NCBI GenBank assembly: GCA_944325865.1
Contig: CALVBS010000004.1
Span: forward strand, 62,001 to 126,000
DNA from: Candidatus Gastranaerophilales bacterium
GTDB taxonomy: Bacteria; Cyanobacteriota; Vampirovibrionia; Gastranaerophilales; Gastranaerophilaceae
Reading direction: 5' to 3'
Length of the DNA: 64,000 nt
Under the pieces are notes generated by a model. That model made no database searches and was not told the origin of the DNA. It worked only from the letters and a program-made list of their open reading frames with translations. Positions within the stretch are counted from its first letter, which is position 1, and every line of letters begins with the position of its first letter. Shown here piece after piece: positions 35,850 through 46,652 of the stretch. The translations under genes and the position numbers were made by a program.

Positions 35850-37463
35850 TTACAGTTCTATATCACTTTCTTTAATTGGTGCACCGATAACACGCTCAAC
35901 TTCGGCAGCATTAATGTTGTAATTAAGAACATTAGAATAGTAATCAAGCTGTGCATTCAAGTAAGAGTTTTCAGCATCTTTAAATTCGATTGCATCACCG
36001 AGTCCTACCTGATATCGTCTAAATGCCTGATATTGACGTTCTTTAGCCTGCTGAAGTGCCAGTTTTGAAACTCCTATACTGTCATGCGAATTCATCAGAT
36101 TAATATAAGCACTCTTTACCTCAAGATAAACATTTTGTTTTTGTTGTTCATAATCTGCTACAGCCTTCTGGTAAGTTGCTTTTGCTTCATCAACCTGTTT
36201 TTTCAACAGCATTAAGTTCATTGCCGTATAATTCAACTGAACACCGAATTGATAACCGTAATCACTGTCAATTTGACGTCCTCCGTAATTATAAGATCCA
36301 AATGCACTTAAATCCGGAGTAAATGCTCTTTTTGCACTACGAACGCTAAGCTCTGCCGAATCCATTAGTTTCTTTGAAGCCAAAAGAGCCGGACGTGAAG
36401 CTTCTGCCGTAGTCAGCAGTTCCTTAAAATCTACCTCATAAGCTTTTGTATTCAGCTTATCTTTTAAAATTACGCCCTCCAAATCAGGAATACCAACAGC
36501 ATTTGCAAGTTGTGCAGCAGCAAGTTCCAGAGTGTTTTTAGACTTAATAAGGTTAACCTTAGCATTACCGAGGTTGTATTCTGCTGTTGTTACATCAATT
36601 TTAGCCTTTCTGCCGATATCATACTGAGCTTTTGCCTGTTTCAGTTGAAGCTCGAAATCTTTAACGGTATCTTCATAAACTGTTTTTTGAATTTCAGCAA
36701 ACAGCAGATTGTAATATGCAACTTTTACATTATAAATAACAAGTTCAATGCTTGTTTCTGCATCATATCTAGAAGATTCATAATTACGTTTTGCCATATC
36801 AGCATTTGCTTTGGTTTTTCCAAAGTCAAATAAAAGCAAGTTAGCAGATACGGTAGGAACATAATACATGTTATAAGTTTGTGACATCATTCTGGCATAT
36901 GAACCGCTCATAGTAGCAAGCATATTATTTCTGGAATAACTAACGCCTGCACTCAAGGTTGGAAAATAATTTGACCAGGCCTGACCTACTCTTGTCTTAT
37001 AAATTTCTGCATTACTTATTGCAGACATGATAGTCGGATGATGTGTGATTGCAAGTTTTATACAATCACTCAATGTTACTTCCCCGTTCATATCAGCATA
37101 TTCAATTTGACTGTTTATGACAGGGAATTTGGTTTCATACATGCCTTCTGCTTCTTGAGAAGATTCCCGCTTTGTTTTGGCAGTCTGAGCATTTTTTTTC
37201 TTTTCCTGCCGTTTATTAACTTTTTGTTTTTCAGGCTCAACAATATGAACCTTCTTGGAGGAATCTTTTTTCACCTTTTCTGATTTTGAACTTTTCTTAT
37301 TCTCAAGAGTCTTATTCTCTTTTGTTTCCTGTTTTTTTACAAGCTGGACTTCTTCCTGTTTATTTTCTTTATTTTTATTGGAAAACAGGCCCTTTGCCAT
37401 AACCATATTGGAAGACACCGCAAGAACGGAACATACTAGTATTAAATTCAGAATCTTCTTCAT
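35850..37463 (-). CDS. TolC-family outer-membrane protein of the RND operon
   Basis: A 537-residue outer-membrane factor. A signal peptide (about 1-23) is followed by an unusual Lys/Glu/Gln-rich region of about 80 residues ([18 protein letters not shown] and beyond) before the channel domain. The two OEP repeats begin near [20 protein letters not shown] and in the second half near [17 protein letters not shown]. It should form the exit duct for the RND pump encoded upstream; its ATG overlaps the pump stop as ATGA. The charged insert is atypical and may act in the periplasm or be cleaved. Confidence 0.9.
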   Translation of the reverse strand: MKKILNLILVCSVLAVSSNMVMAKGLFSNKNKENKQEEVQLVKKQETKENKTLENKKSSKSEKVKKDSSKKVHIVEPEKQKVNKRQEKKKNAQTAKTKRESSQEAEGMYETKFPVINSQIEYADMNGEVTLSDCIKLAITHHPTIMSAISNAEIYKTRVGQAWSNYFPTLSAGVSYSRNNMLATMSGSYARMMSQTYNMYYVPTVSANLLLFDFGKTKANADMAKRNYESSRYDAETSIELVIYNVKVAYYNLLFAEIQKTVYEDTVKDFELQLKQAKAQYDIGRKAKIDVTTAEYNLGNAKVNLIKSKNTLELAAAQLANAVGIPDLEGVILKDKLNTKAYEVDFKELLTTAEASRPALLASKKLMDSAELSVRSAKRAFTPDLSAFGSYNYGGRQIDSDYGYQFGVQLNYTAMNLMLLKKQVDEAKATYQKAVADYEQQKQNVYLEVKSAYINLMNSHDSIGVSKLALQQAKERQYQAFRRYQVGLGDAIEFKDAENSYLNAQLDYYSNVLNYNINAAEVERVIGAPIKESDIEL

Positions 37464-40400
37464 TTTACCGAAATCTCCAAATCTTTTTCTGTAATTTCTT
37501 TTTTAGGGAACAGGTCAACAAATTCCTGTACAATAACATAAAATGCAGGAGTGAGAACCGCACCCAATGTTGCTGCCGCAATCATACCGCCAAAAACAGT
37601 TGAACCTACGGAAATTCTTGAATTTGCTCCGGCACCGGAGGCAAAAAGCATAGGCAATATACCTATTACAAAGGCAAGTTCCGTCATCATAATTGCTCTG
37701 AATCTTAGTTTAGCAGCTTTAATTGCGGCCTCTTTCACAGGCAGCCCGTGTTTTTCATGTTCTTCCTTAGCAAACTCAACAATCAAGATAGACTGTTTCG
37801 CTGCAAGACCGACCAGTGTAATCATACCGACCTGTGAATATATATCAAAAGATTGATTAAGCATCATCTGGAATATCAAAGCACCGAGAGCTGCAATAGG
37901 GGAAATCAACAGTACTGCAACCGGGATTGAATAACTTTCATACAATGCAACAAGAAATAAGTAAACAAATATCAGAGCCATACCTACAATCATTACAGTC
38001 TGCCCTGAAGCTTCTCTTTCCTGAGCAGAAGTACCTGACCAATCAAAAGTAATATCTGAAGGCAGAACTTCTTTTGCAACCTGTTCCATAGCATTCATAG
38101 CATCGCCGGAACTCTTACCTGCAGCCTGCTGACCTTGAATTTGAACTGATTTATACTGATTATATCTTGATATTGATGCTGTACCAACAGTTTGTTTTAG
38201 TTTGACAACTGAGAGTATCGGAACCATTACACCATTCTTATTTTTTACATATATGCCGGACAAGTCAGATGCCTTATTTCTAAAATCACTTTCTGCCTGC
38301 ATTTGAACCTTAAACACACGGTCATATTTATTAAAATCGTTTACATAATTTGTACCGAGCATTGAAGACAATGTTGTATATAATTCCTGCAGATCGATAT
38401 TCTGAGCCATTGCTTTTTCATAATCAATATCAACAATATATTGAGGAACATTAGCCTGAAAAGATGTATATACACTTGACAGAGAAGGATTTTGATTTGC
38501 AGCCGCAACCAGTTTGCTGGACCAGGATTCCAATTCCTGAGGAGTATATTCACCCTGCGAAAGCATCTGAAATTCAAAACCGCCCATCATACTCATACCG
38601 CTTATTGCCGGAGGTGAAAATGCCTGTATTTGAGCTTCTTTTGTATTTGCAGCAACAGCTCTGACTTTATTAAGAACCGCAACGTGAGATAAATCAGTTG
38701 CCTGTCCTTTTAATTTTCTCTGAATCCACATTACAGGATTAATTTTTCTTTCACTGTAATCAAGAAGCTGAATAATAACATTCGCCTGGTTAACAGCACC
38801 ATCTCCGCCGAATACAGTCAATTTTTCCGGGTTAATACCATCAATATCTTTAATTTCATCAACGAATTTTCTTGCAACACTTTCCGTTCTGGATAATGAA
38901 GCACCATCAGGAAGTGTAATGCTTGCAATTAAGACCCCCTGATCTTCATCAGGAATAAAGCCGGTAGAAATTGTTTTAAATGAAATTAGAGTTAATAATA
39001 CAAGTGAAATATATAATATGATAACAAGCTTTTTGTTATAAACAAACTTTGTTACATATTCCATATAAAAATCTTCAACTTTAGCAAAAATTTCATTGAA
39101 TTTTACAACAAGAATTGATGTTTTCTTTACAATTCTGTCTTTTATATGTTCAACATGTATTAACCAAGGATGTTTCGAATAATCATGCTGTTCGCTTTTA
39201 TGCCCGAGAAAATGAGAACACATTGCAGGAGAGAGCGTCAACGCACAAATTGCAGATATAGCAATAGAAACTGCAATACAAACTGCAAATTGTTTATACA
39301 TAACCCCTGTCATACCTGTCATAAAAGCAATAGGAACAAATACTGCCATAAGTACCATTGCCATTGCAACAAGAGAAGAGCCGACTTCTTCCATTGTAAG
39401 TTGTGTCGCCATTATAGCAGATTTACCTTCTTCCATATGTCGTTTTACGTTTTCAATAACAACAATCGCGTCATCAACAACAACCGCAACAGCAAGTACA
39501 AGAGCGAATAAAGACAACAGGTTAATTGTCATTCCCATTACATTCAGAGCGAAAAATGTACCAATTAACGAAACAGGTATTGTTACACAAGGAACCAGAG
39601 TTGCCATACCATCGCCAAGGAAAAGATATATAATAATTACAACGATTAATGCTGTTAACAAAATAGTAAATTCAACTTCGTTCATTGATTCATGAATAAA
39701 GTCTGCATCATCTTTAACATATAAAATTTTTATACCGTTTGTTAAACGGTCATTAATTTCATTAACTTTTGCCTTAACAGCTTTAGACAGGTTAATAATA
39801 TTCGCATCAGGCAGCTGGGAAATAACAACAACAGCCGACGGCTTACCGTTAACAAGACCGAGATTTGAGTAAGATTCCGCACCGAGTTCAACTCTAGCAA
39901 TATCTTTAACTTTTACGCTTGTACCGTCAGAATTAGAACGAATAATTATATTCTCAAACTGTTCAACATCAGAAAGACGCCCCGGGGTTTTCAAAGTAAG
40001 CTGAAGAGCCTGAGCTTCATCAGTCGGTAGTTGTCCTAATGCACCTGTTGCAACCTGAGTATTTTGATTTTTAATTGCAGATGCAACTTCACTGGTCGAA
40101 ATATTCAATCCTGCCATTTTTTGCGGATCAAGCCAAATTCTCATTGAATAGTTGCCGCCGCCAAAAACCATTACATCAGCAACACCTTCAACACGTTTTA
40201 ATTCGTCTTTAATATATATAGAACCGTAGTTGGTCAAATCCAACTGCGACCACTCGCCTGATTCCGGATAAAGAGTCAAAATGATAGCACCGGAACCGGA
40301 AGTTCTGCTTATTGCAGTTACACCTGTTCTTTGAACATCTTCAGGCAGTTGTGATTGAACCCTCTGAATTAAGTTTTGAACATTCATAAGGTTAATATTT

Positions 40401-40720
40401 TTATCGGTACCTACTTTGAAATATAAAGTTAAACTATAACTACCGTCTGTTGAGGTAGAAGTCATATAAGTCATATTTTCAACACCGTTGAGTTTATTTT
40501 CAAGAATAGTAGCAACGGTTGATTCAATAACCTCGGCACTTGCCCCCATATAAGAGGCTGATACTCTGACCTGAGGAGGAGTTACATCCGGATAACTTTC
40601 CTGTTTTAAACTCAAAAGAGATATCAAACCCAATATCACTATACAGAGTGATATAACAAGGGCAAATCTTGGTTTTCTTATAAAGAAATACAGTTTATCT
40701 TTATCAAATATTTGTTTCAT
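37460..40720 (-). CDS. RND-family multidrug efflux transporter (HAE1, AcrB-like)
   Basis: A 1086-residue proton-driven pump with 12 membrane helices and two large periplasmic loops. The N-terminus [20 protein letters not shown] and [20 protein letters not shown] is typical. The proton-relay Asp pair is in [16 protein letters not shown] (TM4), and [15 protein letters not shown] opens the second half. It captures hydrophobic or amphiphilic drugs from the periplasm and passes them to TolC. It is slightly longer than AcrB (1049). The stop and start codons overlap with both neighbours, giving an MFP-RND-TolC operon. Confidence 0.96.
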   Translation of the reverse strand: MKQIFDKDKLYFFIRKPRFALVISLCIVILGLISLLSLKQESYPDVTPPQVRVSASYMGASAEVIESTVATILENKLNGVENMTYMTSTSTDGSYSLTLYFKVGTDKNINLMNVQNLIQRVQSQLPEDVQRTGVTAISRTSGSGAIILTLYPESGEWSQLDLTNYGSIYIKDELKRVEGVADVMVFGGGNYSMRIWLDPQKMAGLNISTSEVASAIKNQNTQVATGALGQLPTDEAQALQLTLKTPGRLSDVEQFENIIIRSNSDGTSVKVKDIARVELGAESYSNLGLVNGKPSAVVVISQLPDANIINLSKAVKAKVNEINDRLTNGIKILYVKDDADFIHESMNEVEFTILLTALIVVIIIYLFLGDGMATLVPCVTIPVSLIGTFFALNVMGMTINLLSLFALVLAVAVVVDDAIVVIENVKRHMEEGKSAIMATQLTMEEVGSSLVAMAMVLMAVFVPIAFMTGMTGVMYKQFAVCIAVSIAISAICALTLSPAMCSHFLGHKSEQHDYSKHPWLIHVEHIKDRIVKKTSILVVKFNEIFAKVEDFYMEYVTKFVYNKKLVIILYISLVLLTLISFKTISTGFIPDEDQGVLIASITLPDGASLSRTESVARKFVDEIKDIDGINPEKLTVFGGDGAVNQANVIIQLLDYSERKINPVMWIQRKLKGQATDLSHVAVLNKVRAVAANTKEAQIQAFSPPAISGMSMMGGFEFQMLSQGEYTPQELESWSSKLVAAANQNPSLSSVYTSFQANVPQYIVDIDYEKAMAQNIDLQELYTTLSSMLGTNYVNDFNKYDRVFKVQMQAESDFRNKASDLSGIYVKNKNGVMVPILSVVKLKQTVGTASISRYNQYKSVQIQGQQAAGKSSGDAMNAMEQVAKEVLPSDITFDWSGTSAQEREASGQTVMIVGMALIFVYLFLVALYESYSIPVAVLLISPIAALGALIFQMMLNQSFDIYSQVGMITLVGLAAKQSILIVEFAKEEHEKHGLPVKEAAIKAAKLRFRAIMMTELAFVIGILPMLFASGAGANSRISVGSTVFGGMIAAATLGAVLTPAFYVIVQEFVDLFPKKEITEKDLEISVK

Positions 40721-41895
40721 TAATTTGTACCTGCTGATTTTTCTTCTTCCACAGTATTTTTAGCTGCTTCTACAATTTTTAATTTTTGCCCTTCCGATGA
40801 AATATTTTGAATACCTGAAACTACAACCTGATCGGAAAGAGCTAAACCGCTGGTTACAACCCAGTTGTTATTAATATTGTCCGTTACTTTTATATTTTTC
40901 TTGACAGCTTTATTATCCTCGACCGTCCATACATAATATCCGCTCATAGCATCACCCTTTGTACAGGACTGCGGAACTGTCATAAATTTAACTAATTTCG
41001 GAGCTGTAAGCGAAACCTTCATATAACCGCCGGGAACAAGCCACATTTTGGAATTATCAAATGTAGCACGCATATATACGGAACCTGAATCTTTATCTAT
41101 TTTATTATCTACGAAATTGATTGTACCGATTTTGTCATACCAGGAACCGTCATTAAACTGAACTCTAACCTCAACATCCTTAAAATGGTCACTGGCTTTC
41201 AGCAATTTAACAAAATCATCACTTTTTAAACTGAACGTTACATAAACAGGACTTACACTTGCTATATTTACAAGAGAACCGGATGTTGCGGTAACGTAAT
41301 TTCCTTCAGTTATATTAACTTTACCGATTCTTCCGTCAATCGGAGATTTAATTGACGTATAGCTTAGATTTACACGTGCAAGTTCAAGCTGTTGTTTTGC
41401 TGCATCCAGCAAGGCTTTATTCTGGTTTCTTGTAGCCAAACTTTGATCTACATCGGAACGACTTATTAAATCTTCTTTAATAAGTGCGTTAGCTCTGTTT
41501 AATTCCTGTTGAGCATTTTTCAACAATGCACTGTACTGGTTGACATTAGCGGCAGAGTTATTAACTTCAATCTGATATTCTCTCGGATCAATTTGGAATA
41601 AAAGCTGACCTTTTTTTACAAAATCACCTTCTTGAAAATATTTTTTCAACAAGAAACCGGGAACTCTGGCAATAACATCAACTGAATATTTTGCCTCAAC
41701 TCTGCCTGTAGATTCTGCTGAAACATTAACTTCCTCAATATGCGGAGTATCTACTTCAACTTCTTTAGGCATCATCATTGCCTGACGCTGAATTATGGCA
41801 GAAACAAAACTAGAAGCTTTATTATAAATAATAGGAACAATAATTACCAGTAATACAACTATAGCCCATTTTTTTCTGGTCATCTGTAATTTCAT
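40720..41895 (-). CDS. RND membrane fusion protein (AcrA-like)
   Basis: A 391-residue periplasmic adaptor. An N-terminal hydrophobic anchor (about 9-30) has no lipobox cysteine. Then come the lipoyl domain ([20 protein letters not shown] and [18 protein letters not shown]), an alpha-hairpin (about 95-165), and the beta-barrel ([18 protein letters not shown]). The start is ATG 41895, preceded by GGAG; the frame extends to a TTG at 41907, which is part of that ribosome site. The promoter with operator repeats is at 41935-41983. Confidence 0.93.
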   Translation of the reverse strand: MKLQMTRKKWAIVVLLVIIVPIIYNKASSFVSAIIQRQAMMMPKEVEVDTPHIEEVNVSAESTGRVEAKYSVDVIARVPGFLLKKYFQEGDFVKKGQLLFQIDPREYQIEVNNSAANVNQYSALLKNAQQELNRANALIKEDLISRSDVDQSLATRNQNKALLDAAKQQLELARVNLSYTSIKSPIDGRIGKVNITEGNYVTATSGSLVNIASVSPVYVTFSLKSDDFVKLLKASDHFKDVEVRVQFNDGSWYDKIGTINFVDNKIDKDSGSVYMRATFDNSKMWLVPGGYMKVSLTAPKLVKFMTVPQSCTKGDAMSGYYVWTVEDNKAVKKNIKVTDNINNNWVVTSGLALSDQVVVSGIQNISSEGQKLKIVEAAKNTVEEEKSAGTN

Positions 41896-41934
41896 AATGC
41901 TCTCCAATATTAGATTTTAAACACAAATATTCCG

Positions 41935-41983
41935 TGGTAGAATTTTCTACCATAATGGTAGAAGATTCCCTTTTTATTGTCAA
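41935..41983 (-). promoter_or_regulatory. Promoter of the RND operon with three overlapping half-sites
   Basis: Minus-strand -35 TTGACA (41978-41983), a 17-base spacer and -10 TACCAT (41955-41960). A perfect 19-bp palindrome TTCTACCATAATGGTAGAA (41945-41963) covers the -10, and a third half-site makes GGTAGAA-TT-TTCTACC (41936-41951). This is a typical repressor operator; no regulator gene is adjacent. Confidence 0.75.
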
Positions 41984-42047
41984 CAACTCTTTACAGGAAT
42001 CATACAGATAAAGGAAATTATTAATATTCTGCCACAAAAGCTAACAT

Positions 42048-42497
42048 TTATTTACTATGAATTATATTAAATAATTCTCCTTTTAAGACATCAATTAGAG
42101 TTGTCCTTTTTACAAACATGTCTTCTGAACGAATTTTATTTATAAAATCGTCAGCCTGAGTACTTTCATAAAGATTAAATGTATATAAATCAATAGCTTT
42201 TTCAGGATTTTTTGTGTTTATTACCAGTTTAAACCGGTTCCCCTTCAAATTTTCAGCTTTATTACTTATGATAACCTGTCTGCGTTCTAATTTATAGCCG
42301 GTCATTTTAGCTATTTCAAAAGTATTTTCTACAATTTTAGGTGAAAATCTTGTTTTCTGCAAATACACAGAACATACTCCCGCATTACGGTTACAGGCAA
42401 TAGACTGAAGCGGAACACTATATAAATAGCCGACAAAGATTCCGGCTGCTATAATTAGTAATGCTGCAATACACAACTTTAATATTGTTAATTTCAT
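42048..42497 (-). CDS. Hypothetical membrane-anchored protein
   Basis: A 149-residue protein with one N-terminal membrane helix (about 4-27), then a soluble domain with an early Cys pair (SIACNRNAGVCSVY), possibly a periplasmic disulfide. No family is recognised. A GGAG nine bases before MKLTILKL supports this start over an ATG 15 bases upstream. It follows the GNAT gene on the same strand, 17 bases away, and lies upstream of the RND operon, with that operon's promoter in between. Confidence 0.65.
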   Translation of the reverse strand: MKLTILKLCIAALLIIAAGIFVGYLYSVPLQSIACNRNAGVCSVYLQKTRFSPKIVENTFEIAKMTGYKLERRQVIISNKAENLKGNRFKLVINTKNPEKAIDLYTFNLYESTQADDFINKIRSEDMFVKRTTLIDVLKGELFNIIHSK

Positions 42498-42514
42498 ATT
42501 TAAATTCTCCATTT

Positions 42515-43027
42515 CTAAATTTCAAAAAACTCTTTTGCATATTCAATCATACTGTTTAACGGTATTGCATTTTTCTTCAAAGCCACTGCCATAAAACAAC
42601 CCTCCGGAACATCAAAAGGAGGCTTTATCCCGTATATACCTGCATTAACAAATCCGCAACCGGAATAAACAGCAGGATTTCCAAGTACTATTGAATAATC
42701 AAAACCCATTTCAGCGGCTTTTTTATTACCGTAATTTATTAAAGCTTTGCCTATACCCTGACGTTGATATGCAGGTAATACAGCCAGCGGAGCCAGTGCT
42801 AATGCATTGCCGCAATCTGATTTAACTCTTGTAAACAAAATATAACCGGTAATTATCCCGTCAATCTCTGCAACAATAGACAATTCCGGTATAAAAGATT
42901 TACTGTGCCTTAAGGCAGAAACAAGTTTATGTTCATTTCCGTCACTGTGTTCTGCAGATTCAAATGCAGTTTTCACCAAACTATAAACTGCATCATAATC
43001 TTTGGGTTCTTCTTCTCTGATAATCAT
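42515..43027 (-). CDS. GNAT-family N-acetyltransferase (YhbS-like)
   Basis: A 170-residue GNAT enzyme. The start MIIREEEPKDYDAVYSLVKT, the motif LAPLAVLPAYQRQGIGKALI (Q-x-x-G-I-G) and VVLGNPAVYSG-like VLGNPAVYSGCGFVNAGIYG match the YhbS group of predicted acetyltransferases. The substrate is not known. The ribosome site is weak. It is divergent from the serine-synthesis operon (132 bases between starts) and followed by a small membrane protein. Confidence 0.88.
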   Translation of the reverse strand: MIIREEEPKDYDAVYSLVKTAFESAEHSDGNEHKLVSALRHSKSFIPELSIVAEIDGIITGYILFTRVKSDCGNALALAPLAVLPAYQRQGIGKALINYGNKKAAEMGFDYSIVLGNPAVYSGCGFVNAGIYGIKPPFDVPEGCFMAVALKKNAIPLNSMIEYAKEFFEI

Positions 43028-43159
43028 TCTCTAATTTTAGCAAAACCAAAAGTAATTATAAATTTTATTACAAAAAATACATATACTTTTATGAAATATT
43101 ATCCCTTATTTATAATATGGATTAATAATAAAAAAATACATAACAGGAGGAGAAAAATA

Positions 43160-44311
43160 ATGAAAGACAAAACATTTTTGATGATACCTGGCCCGACACC
43201 GGTGCCGGAATCAGTATTACTGGAAATTGCAAAACATCCGATAGGGCACAGAAGCTCCGAATTTTCCTCCATTCTTGAAGAAGTTTATACCAATTTGAAA
43301 TATGTTTTTCAGACTGAAAATGATGTTTTTATGTTTACATCAAGCGGTACCGGTGCAATGTGTGCAGCTCTGGAAAACCTTATTAACGAAGGAGATAAAG
43401 TTTTATCACTTGTAATCGGAAATTTTGGCAACCGCTGGGCAAAAATAGCTGAATCACGCGGTGCAAAAGTTGAAAAAATTGAAGTTGAAGCCGGAGAAGT
43501 AATCAATCCCGAAGTTTTGAAAAAACGTCTTTGCGAAGATACTGATAAAGAAATAAAAATAGTAACATTGACCCACAGTGAAACTTCAACAGGTGCAGCA
43601 AATGATATAAAAACACTGTGTTCAATAATAAAAGAGCATGGAGCATTATCTGTTGTTGACGGCGTTACCAGTGTTTGTGCAATGCCTTGCAAACCTGATG
43701 AATGGGGAATTGATGTACTTGTATCCGGATCACAAAAAGGATTTATGATTCCGCCGGGTCTTGCTTTCCTGACAGCAAATGAAAAAGCCTGGAAAGTTTA
43801 TGAACAATGCAAGCATCCGAGCTTTTATTTTGATTGGGCCGCTCACAGAAAATCCGTCAGAGCAAATTCAACACCGTTTACTCCGGCAGTTAATTTAATT
43901 GCAGGACTAAATGTTGCATTAAAAATGATAAAAGAAGAAGGCATTGATAACATGAACGCCCGTCATAAACGACATGCAATGGCACTTAGACATGCACTTA
44001 AAGCAATTAATCTAAAACTTCTTGTCGAACTTGACGAGAATGCAAGCCATTCAATTACTTCGATTCTTCCGCCGGAAGGAATAACCGTACCTGATATACG
44101 AAAAGCATTGAAAGAAGATTACGATATAGTAGTTGCAAACGGACAGAATCAATTAAAGGATAAAATTTTCAGAATGGGTACGTTAGGTTTTGTCTGCGAC
44201 AGAGATTTAATAGCGTCCGTAGGAGCCTTGGAAGCAGTTCTTTATAAACTGGGACACAAGTTTAATTTGGGTGACGGAGTCAAAACATTGATAGAAGAAT
44301 TAAACGGATAA
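43160..44311 (+). CDS. Class V aminotransferase (serine-pyruvate / alanine-glyoxylate type), likely phosphoserine aminotransferase
   Basis: A 383-residue PLP enzyme. MIPGPTPVPESVL, then FMFTSSGTGAMCAALENLI and the PLP lysine K193 in SGSQKGFMIPPGL define the AGAT/SPT group, common in cyanobacteria. It is immediately followed by serA and serB, with gaps of 31 and 17 bases, while no serC-type gene is present. The inference is that this enzyme converts 3-phosphohydroxypyruvate to phosphoserine. GGAGG sits before the ATG, which excludes a longer upstream frame overlapping the GNAT gene. Confidence 0.9.
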   Translation: MKDKTFLMIPGPTPVPESVLLEIAKHPIGHRSSEFSSILEEVYTNLKYVFQTENDVFMFTSSGTGAMCAALENLINEGDKVLSLVIGNFGNRWAKIAESRGAKVEKIEVEAGEVINPEVLKKRLCEDTDKEIKIVTLTHSETSTGAANDIKTLCSIIKEHGALSVVDGVTSVCAMPCKPDEWGIDVLVSGSQKGFMIPPGLAFLTANEKAWKVYEQCKHPSFYFDWAAHRKSVRANSTPFTPAVNLIAGLNVALKMIKEEGIDNMNARHKRHAMALRHALKAINLKLLVELDENASHSITSILPPEGITVPDIRKALKEDYDIVVANGQNQLKDKIFRMGTLGFVCDRDLIASVGALEAVLYKLGHKFNLGDGVKTLIEELNG

Positions 44312-44342
44312 ATTCCGAATTCTTGGATAAGAAAGGGGTATA

Positions 44343-45938
44343 ATGAAAGTTTTAGTAACAGATAAAATAAATGAATCTGCAGGAAAAATTATAGAACAAG
44401 CTGCAGATGTTGATATTTTGCCTACAATGACCGAGGATGAACTTATAAAAATTATTCCTCAATATGATGCTTTAATGGTAAGAAGCCAGACAAAAGTCAC
44501 CGCAAAAATCATTGAAGCAGGCAAAAATTTAAAAATTATCGGCCGTGCAGGAGTCGGAGTTGATAACATTGATGTTGATGCGGCAACTCAAAAAGGCATT
44601 ATAGTAGTTAATTCACCTGACGGAAATACAATGGCAGCAGCAGAACACACCATTGCACTAATGCTGGCTATGGCAAGAAATATCGCACCTGCAGCTGCTT
44701 CAACAAAAGCCGGTAACTGGGACAGAGCCAAATTTACAGGCTGTGAACTTTTCGGAAAAACACTCGGAATAATAGGACTCGGAAAAATCGGAACGCATGT
44801 TGCTGAAGTTGCAAAAGCTCTGGGAATGAAACTTGCCGTATTTGATCCTTATACATCAAAAGAATCCGTAGAAAAGCTCGGTGGAGAATATATACAAAAC
44901 ATTAATGATTTCTGGGGAAAATGCGATTTTATAACAGTACATGTTCCAAAAACCAAAGAAACCGTCAATCTGATAAACAAAACTTCCATAGAAAAAATGA
45001 AAGACGGAGTAAGACTTGTCAACTGTGCAAGAGGCGGAATTATAAACGAACAGGACTTAAAAGAAGCTATTGAATGCGGAAAAGTTGCCGGAGCTGCCAT
45101 TGACGTTTACGAAAATGAACCAAACATCAAAGATTGTCCTCTTATTCACTGTGAAGGAAACATCGTTTTGACCCCGCATCTGGGAGCAAGTACGCAGGAA
45201 GCACAAATTAATGTTGCGGTAGATGTTGCGGAACAGATAAAAGAAGTGCTTTCAGGAGGTTCAGCATCTTCTGCTGTGAATATTCCGTCACTGCGACCGG
45301 ACAAATTAGAACCGGTCAAAGACTATATGCAGATTGCAGAGAATTCAGGCGAACTTGCAATGCAAATCTCTGACGGAATGATAAAAACTATTGAGATTAC
45401 GGCTCAAGGCTATCTTGCAGACTTTGATATTCAGCCGCTTGAAGTTGCAGTCTTAAAAGGAGCTTTATCGTCAATGCTTGAAGGCGTGAATTATGTTAAT
45501 GCACCAGTTCTTGCAAAAAAACGCGGAATTGAAATAATCTCTACACGTTCTAATGCAAAATGTAATTTTACAGGTCTTTTAACAATAAAGCTTACCACTG
45601 ACAAAGGTTCAAATATTGTAGCGGGAGCCATTGTAGCAAAAGATATTCCAAGAATCGTAAAAATTAATGACTATGAAACAAGCATTCGTCCTCAAAAACA
45701 TATGCTTATTATTCCGCACGTCAATAAACCTTCCATGATTGCACAAGTAGCAAAAGTTATCGGAGAAAATAATATCAACATCGGCTCTATGAATGTTGTT
45801 CAAAAAAATGATAAACACGAAACTGAATCTATTATGGTTATAAATATTGACTCTGAAGTAGGAGAAAATGTTCTGTCGGAAATTTCCAAAATCGACGGAG
45901 TTCATAATCCTAAATATATTAATCTCAATGCACAATAA
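44343..45938 (+). CDS. serA: D-3-phosphoglycerate dehydrogenase
   Basis: A 531-residue long-form SerA that oxidises 3-phosphoglycerate with NAD+, the first step of serine synthesis. The NAD-binding motif is GLGKIG (145-150); catalytic segments are [11 protein letters not shown] (Arg), VYENEP (Glu) and LTPHLGAS (His). The second part is the allosteric substrate-binding domain, and the C-terminus is an ACT domain ([20 protein letters not shown]) that normally mediates feedback by serine. GAAAGGGG precedes the ATG. It is the middle gene of the aminotransferase-serA-serB operon. Confidence 0.97.
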   Translation: MKVLVTDKINESAGKIIEQAADVDILPTMTEDELIKIIPQYDALMVRSQTKVTAKIIEAGKNLKIIGRAGVGVDNIDVDAATQKGIIVVNSPDGNTMAAAEHTIALMLAMARNIAPAAASTKAGNWDRAKFTGCELFGKTLGIIGLGKIGTHVAEVAKALGMKLAVFDPYTSKESVEKLGGEYIQNINDFWGKCDFITVHVPKTKETVNLINKTSIEKMKDGVRLVNCARGGIINEQDLKEAIECGKVAGAAIDVYENEPNIKDCPLIHCEGNIVLTPHLGASTQEAQINVAVDVAEQIKEVLSGGSASSAVNIPSLRPDKLEPVKDYMQIAENSGELAMQISDGMIKTIEITAQGYLADFDIQPLEVAVLKGALSSMLEGVNYVNAPVLAKKRGIEIISTRSNAKCNFTGLLTIKLTTDKGSNIVAGAIVAKDIPRIVKINDYETSIRPQKHMLIIPHVNKPSMIAQVAKVIGENNINIGSMNVVQKNDKHETESIMVINIDSEVGENVLSEISKIDGVHNPKYINLNAQ

Positions 45939-45955
45939 AAACGGAAAGAACACAA

Positions 45956-46576
45956 ATGAAATTAGCGGTTTTTGATTTTGATTCTACTTTAATGGACGGC
46001 GAAACTCTTGAATTTCTCGCACAAGAAATCGGGATTGAAAAAGAAGTTAAAAAAATTACGGACAAGGCTATGAATGGTGAAATTGATTTTTTCGAAAGCC
46101 TTCAAAAGCGTGTTTCTCTTTTAAAAGGATTAAAGGTAAAAACCGTTAATGAAATTTGTGAAAATTTACCTGTTATGAAAGGGGCAAAAGAAACAATTTA
46201 TGAACTGAAAAAGCTTGGTTATAAAGTGGTATGTTTTTCAGGCGGATTTAAAAATGCAACAGTTCCGTTTATGGAAAAGTTAGGTTATGACTGTGAATTT
46301 TCAAATACACTTCATGAAAAATCCGGAATTTTAACAGGACTTATCGGCGGAGAGATGATGTTCAACAACAGCAAAGGAGAAATGCTAAAACGGCTGCAAA
46401 AAATTACAGGTACTACACCGGAAACAACCCTCGTAATAGGTGACGGAGCAAATGATTTAAGTATGTTTCAATTTGCATCAAAAAGAGTTGCGTTTTGTGC
46501 AAAACCAATTCTGAAAGAAAAAGCAAACATTATTATTGAAAAAAAAGATTTAACGGAAATTCTAAAGAAAATTTAA
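45956..46576 (+). CDS. serB: Phosphoserine phosphatase (HAD family)
   Basis: A 206-residue HAD phosphatase, without the ACT-type N-terminal extension of E. coli SerB. Motif I is F-D7-F-D9-S-T-L, motif II is CFSGGFKN, and motif III is VIGDGANDLSMF, matching the SerB subgroup. It releases inorganic phosphate from phosphoserine to give serine. GGAAAG precedes the ATG. It completes the serine pathway in one operon of three genes. Confidence 0.94.
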   Translation: MKLAVFDFDSTLMDGETLEFLAQEIGIEKEVKKITDKAMNGEIDFFESLQKRVSLLKGLKVKTVNEICENLPVMKGAKETIYELKKLGYKVVCFSGGFKNATVPFMEKLGYDCEFSNTLHEKSGILTGLIGGEMMFNNSKGEMLKRLQKITGTTPETTLVIGDGANDLSMFQFASKRVAFCAKPILKEKANIIIEKKDLTEILKKI

Positions 46577-46652
46577 CTTAATATGCAAAATTTATGTAAA
46601 AAAATAAATATTTTACTTAAAATAATTTTGGAGTAAGAAGAAGATTTTACCC

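Noticed and set aside
42929-43159. Long N-terminal extension of the class V aminotransferase
   Set aside because: It overlaps the divergent GNAT gene and has no family similarity; GGAGG marks the start at 43160.
42939-43159. Riboswitch or T-box upstream of the serine operon
   Set aside because: The region is short, AT-rich, partly within the divergent GNAT gene, and shows no conserved stem or terminator.
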